Assembly (NCBI RefSeq): GCF_004916895.1
Contig: NZ_SNTZ01000003.1
Span: forward strand, 62,001 to 126,000
Reading direction: 5' to 3'
Length of the DNA: 64,000 bases
Origin: Flagellimonas alvinocaridis
Lineage (GTDB): Bacteria; Bacteroidota; Bacteroidia; Flavobacteriales; Flavobacteriaceae
Of this stretch, positions 61,796 through 64,000 are shown in pieces. Made by a program: the position numbers and the translations under genes. The number at the start of each line of letters is the position of its first letter. Within the stretch, counting starts at the first letter, position 1. Below the pieces are notes generated by a model that made no database searches, was not told the DNA's origin, and saw nothing but the letters and a program-made list of their open reading frames with translations.

Positions 61796-63052
61796 CTATT
61801 TACCCCAGGCTTGTTTTGAAATACCGTTTAGATCGTAGACTACTTTACCATCTTTGATGGTAAGTTCACATTCTACTTTTTCATCTCCTTCCATTTTGGT
61901 ATTCCTGGTGTCTATGAATCCGAACTCTCCCTTCCTGTGGTTTAATACGGTAACATCTGCCACAGCCCCTACAGAAATATGACCTAAATCGGTACGTTGA
62001 ATGATTTTTGCGGGTTCCCAAGTAGATACGGTGATAACTTCACTTAGGGACATACCCAAGTTTAGGAATTTGGACATGATATTGGCCATATCCTTCATTC
62101 CTCCATTCATACTTCCTGTGTGAAGGTCGGTGCTTATGGAATTGGGTTTGAGACCTTGCTCCATGGCAGGAATGACTTGCTCGAAAACAAAACTTCCACC
62201 CCCATGGCCTACATCAAAAATAATCCCTCTTTTTTGTGCAGCAAAAACATAGTCCCTTACTTTTCCATTTTCATCCACAATGGGGGTACGACCGTCTACA
62301 TGGCCATAAGCATGGGTGAAAATATCCCCGGGGCGTAATTTTTCCATGAAGAGAGTTTCCAAGGATAACTCAGGCTCACTTCCCCCAAAGTCTATCATAA
62401 CTGGGATATCGGCAAGCCTTCCTGCCTCTGCGGCCCTTTCCGCGGGTGTCCAATCAAATCCACTGAAATGTGCCAATTTCACCCCAACCACGTCGTTGGG
62501 GAACTGTTTTGCCACCATAGCGGTCATTCGGGCATCCATATCACTTAGGTTTTGCTCAATGGGTCCTCCTTTCATTCCAGAGCCTACAATGTTCAAAAAG
62601 GCCAATACCCTGGTTTTGGACCTATCGATTACCTGTTCTTTGAACTGCCTAAAGTTTCTCCAACCGGCACCCCCGGCGTCCGCAACTGTGGTAACACCAC
62701 TTCTGAAGGTGAAACCATCCGGTGGGACCGCATAATAACCATTGCTCAGGTAAGCGTTGGATTCCGTACCATAAAAGTTATGGCTGTGAATGTCTATAAG
62801 TCCCGGACTAACATAAAGCCCTTTGGCGTTGATTACTGTCTTGGCTTTACTTTGGGAGATGTTGTTGGATACTTCGGCAATCTTGCCATCCTTTATGGCA
62901 ACATCCATGACTTTGTCTATGTTGTTTTTGGCATCGATTACATGCCCATCTTTGATTAAGATGTCGTAATCCTGTGCCATGGCAAACATGGTGAACAAAA
63001 AGAAGCTGAAAGTTGCATACAAATTGCCCATTTTTAGAATTTTCGTTTTCAT
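61796..63052 (-). CDS. Exported amidohydrolase/deacetylase (EF_0837-like)
   Basis: A 418-residue metallo-hydrolase from the ATG at 63052, which opens a good signal peptide (MKTKILKMGN, then a hydrophobic run to FAMAQ); the longer frame from 63184 runs through the upstream gene's stop region. Metal and catalytic residues are intact: GLIDIHSHNFYG (HxH), VKLAHFSG near the bridging position, ISTDLHTGSMNGG with His/Asp, and the C-terminal VAVGAVADVTVL-type strand (GHISVGAVADVTVL). The family is paired with SelA-like enzymes in other bacteria (EF_0837/EF_0838). It would deacylate or open a ring of a substrate whose product is then handled by the PLP enzyme downstream. Confidence 0.85.
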   Translation of the reverse strand: MKTKILKMGNLYATFSFFLFTMFAMAQDYDILIKDGHVIDAKNNIDKVMDVAIKDGKIAEVSNNISQSKAKTVINAKGLYVSPGLIDIHSHNFYGTESNAYLSNGYYAVPPDGFTFRSGVTTVADAGGAGWRNFRQFKEQVIDRSKTRVLAFLNIVGSGMKGGPIEQNLSDMDARMTAMVAKQFPNDVVGVKLAHFSGFDWTPAERAAEAGRLADIPVMIDFGGSEPELSLETLFMEKLRPGDIFTHAYGHVDGRTPIVDENGKVRDYVFAAQKRGIIFDVGHGGGSFVFEQVIPAMEQGLKPNSISTDLHTGSMNGGMKDMANIMSKFLNLGMSLSEVITVSTWEPAKIIQRTDLGHISVGAVADVTVLNHRKGEFGFIDTRNTKMEGDEKVECELTIKDGKVVYDLNGISKQAWGK

Positions 63053-63080
63053 ACGGTTTGGTTTATGATAAAAATTTATA

Positions 63081-64000
63081 TTATTCTGTTTGTACTTGTA
63101 TGGGGCCCGTCTCTCCACTTTGCTGGAGTTTTTCCCTTGATTCGGCAACTTCACTTTCGTCAATGGCGCTGGCCTCGTTGCCAAAATTTGTTCTGATAAA
63201 GGTCAGCACCTCTGCAATTTCCTTATCGCTCAAGAAGCCATGTTGGGGCATCATACCGTTGTAGACTTCATCGCCAACTTTTATGCTGCCTTCCATACCT
63301 CGTAGCACTACATTGATGAGTCTTTCTTTATCTCCAGTAACCCAATCCGTTCCAGTAAGCGGGGGAAATCTGCCTGGTGCTCCTTTGCCATCTCTTTGGT
63401 GACAAGCACTGCAGTATGTTTGGTAGGCTTTTGGACCACCCACAAGCCCTCCTGAAATTAGGTTGTCCTTGATTTCATCGGGGGTCCTGATGTGGGACAG
63501 CTTCTTTCGGTCTTCCATGGCCAATAATTGCTCTTGTCCAAAATTGTTCCTATCACCATTGAAAGTGACTTTCCAAATTTTTCCTTTTACAGAATCGGAG
63601 ATGTACATGTCGCCATCGGGGCCAAAAGCGATTCCCATAGGGCGATAAATGGCATCCCTAACGCTCACAAGAGGGTCTACACCTGCAAAACCATCGGCAA
63701 AAACTTCTACGTCACCACTAGGTTTGCCATCCTTGAAAGGAACAAATCCAATAAAATATCCCGATTGGGGATACGGTGATCGGTTGGTAGAGCCGTGGAA
63801 GGCTATAAAGGCTCCATTCTTATATCGTTTGGGAAATTGGTCTCCCTGATAAAAAACAAGATCATTGGGTGCCCAGTGACCTGGAAATCCAATAATGGGG
63901 TCTTCAAATTCAGAACATCGACCTATGATTTCACCGTCTCCACCATATTCTGGAGCCAATACTTTTTTCCCTTTTATTTGATCATAGTAGCAGTACGGCC
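63081..64000 (-). CDS. Partial PQQ-type sugar dehydrogenase-like protein with C-terminal cytochrome c domain
   Basis: The frame is open to the right edge of the window, so the N-terminus is missing; at least 305 residues are seen. The first part is the end of a six-bladed propeller of the soluble-glucose/sorbosone-dehydrogenase type (YRPMGIAFGPDGDMYISDSV, then GKIWKVTF). The C-terminal part is a class I cytochrome c with heme site YCSACHQRDGKG, FPPLTGTDWV and the axial Met in GMMPQHGFLSDKEI. It is 28 bp upstream of the amidohydrolase gene on the same strand and is probably cotranscribed. It would oxidise a sugar or alcohol in the periplasm and pass electrons to its heme. Confidence 0.85.
   Translation of the reverse strand, partial: PYCYYDQIKGKKVLAPEYGGDGEIIGRCSEFEDPIIGFPGHWAPNDLVFYQGDQFPKRYKNGAFIAFHGSTNRSPYPQSGYFIGFVPFKDGKPSGDVEVFADGFAGVDPLVSVRDAIYRPMGIAFGPDGDMYISDSVKGKIWKVTFNGDRNNFGQEQLLAMEDRKKLSHIRTPDEIKDNLISGGLVGGPKAYQTYCSACHQRDGKGAPGRFPPLTGTDWVTGDKERLINVVLRGMEGSIKVGDEVYNGMMPQHGFLSDKEIAEVLTFIRTNFGNEASAIDESEVAESREKLQQSGETGPIQVQTE

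Overview
The window is a chromosomal segment of a member of the Bacteroidota, most likely a marine Flavobacteriaceae. Evidence: two SusC/SusD outer-membrane pairs each with an ECF sigma factor and FecR anti-sigma factor, a type IX secretion (gliding-type) C-terminal sorting domain, Bacteroidota-type promoters (TAnnTTTG at about -7, TTG/TTTG about 19 bp further up), few recognisable Shine-Dalgarno sites, and a Sec/lipoprotein clade II nitrous oxide reductase. The genus cannot be fixed by eye. No rRNA, intact tRNA, insertion sequence, CRISPR array or prophage was seen.

Layout. (1) 0.1-14.4 kb, + strand: a glycan-utilisation locus (sigma/FecR/SusC/SusD, exported PIG-L deacetylase, MFS sugar transporter, ROK kinase, a YetA/PcRGLX-like lipoprotein, SLC13 symporter). 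(2) 14.5-16.9 kb: an AbiEi/AbiEii type IV toxin-antitoxin pair behind a promoter that overlaps a near-perfect 30-bp palindrome, then a small HMA-like fragment and a frameshifted DoxX-like gene. (3) 17.1-35.5 kb, - strand apart from the sigma gene: a SusCD locus with no glycosidase, carrying instead gamma-glutamyltransferase, M14 carboxypeptidase, N-formylglutamate-amidohydrolase-like protein, two exported amidohydrolase-like proteins, a class V aminotransferase and an amino-acid:sodium symporter; best read as a peptide or gamma-glutamyl-compound utilisation locus. (4) 35.6-37.8 kb: TauE/SafE exporter, Lrp regulator and a gene-poor stretch with a HlyD-like remnant. (5) 37.8-53.0 kb: a nitrous-oxide/NO module: RIC repair protein, two Rrf2 regulators with the same cysteine spacing, nosZ-nosL-nosD-nosF-nosY with accessory genes, and a copper-uptake operon (OprC/NosA-like TonB receptor, Met/His-rich lipoprotein, small Cys-rich protein). 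(6) 53.3-59.9 kb: assorted single genes (Rnk/GreA-like factor, 4-helix-bundle membrane protein, T9SS FG-GAP protein, FkbM methyltransferase, PhyH dioxygenase, AraC regulator). (7) 59.9-64 kb, - strand: an operon of RidA, SelA-like PLP enzyme and amidohydrolase, all three with export signals, downstream of a cytochrome-c-containing dehydrogenase that runs off the window.

The most notable result is regulatory. The nos operon (from 48185) and the copper-import operon (from 52244) have promoters of identical geometry: TACTTTTG, then exactly 23 bp to an ATGAT-N4-GTCAT (Crp/Fnr/DNR-like) box centred near -41, then a GGATAA-N4-GTCT box at a fixed 19-bp offset. The GGAYAA box also precedes the RIC gene and one rrf2 gene. 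This suggests one circuit that couples copper supply, N2O reduction and NO defence through a Crp/Fnr-type activator (not in this window) and an Rrf2 iron-sulfur regulator. The second candidate for an undescribed system is the fully exported RidA/SelA-like/amidohydrolase pathway at the right end.
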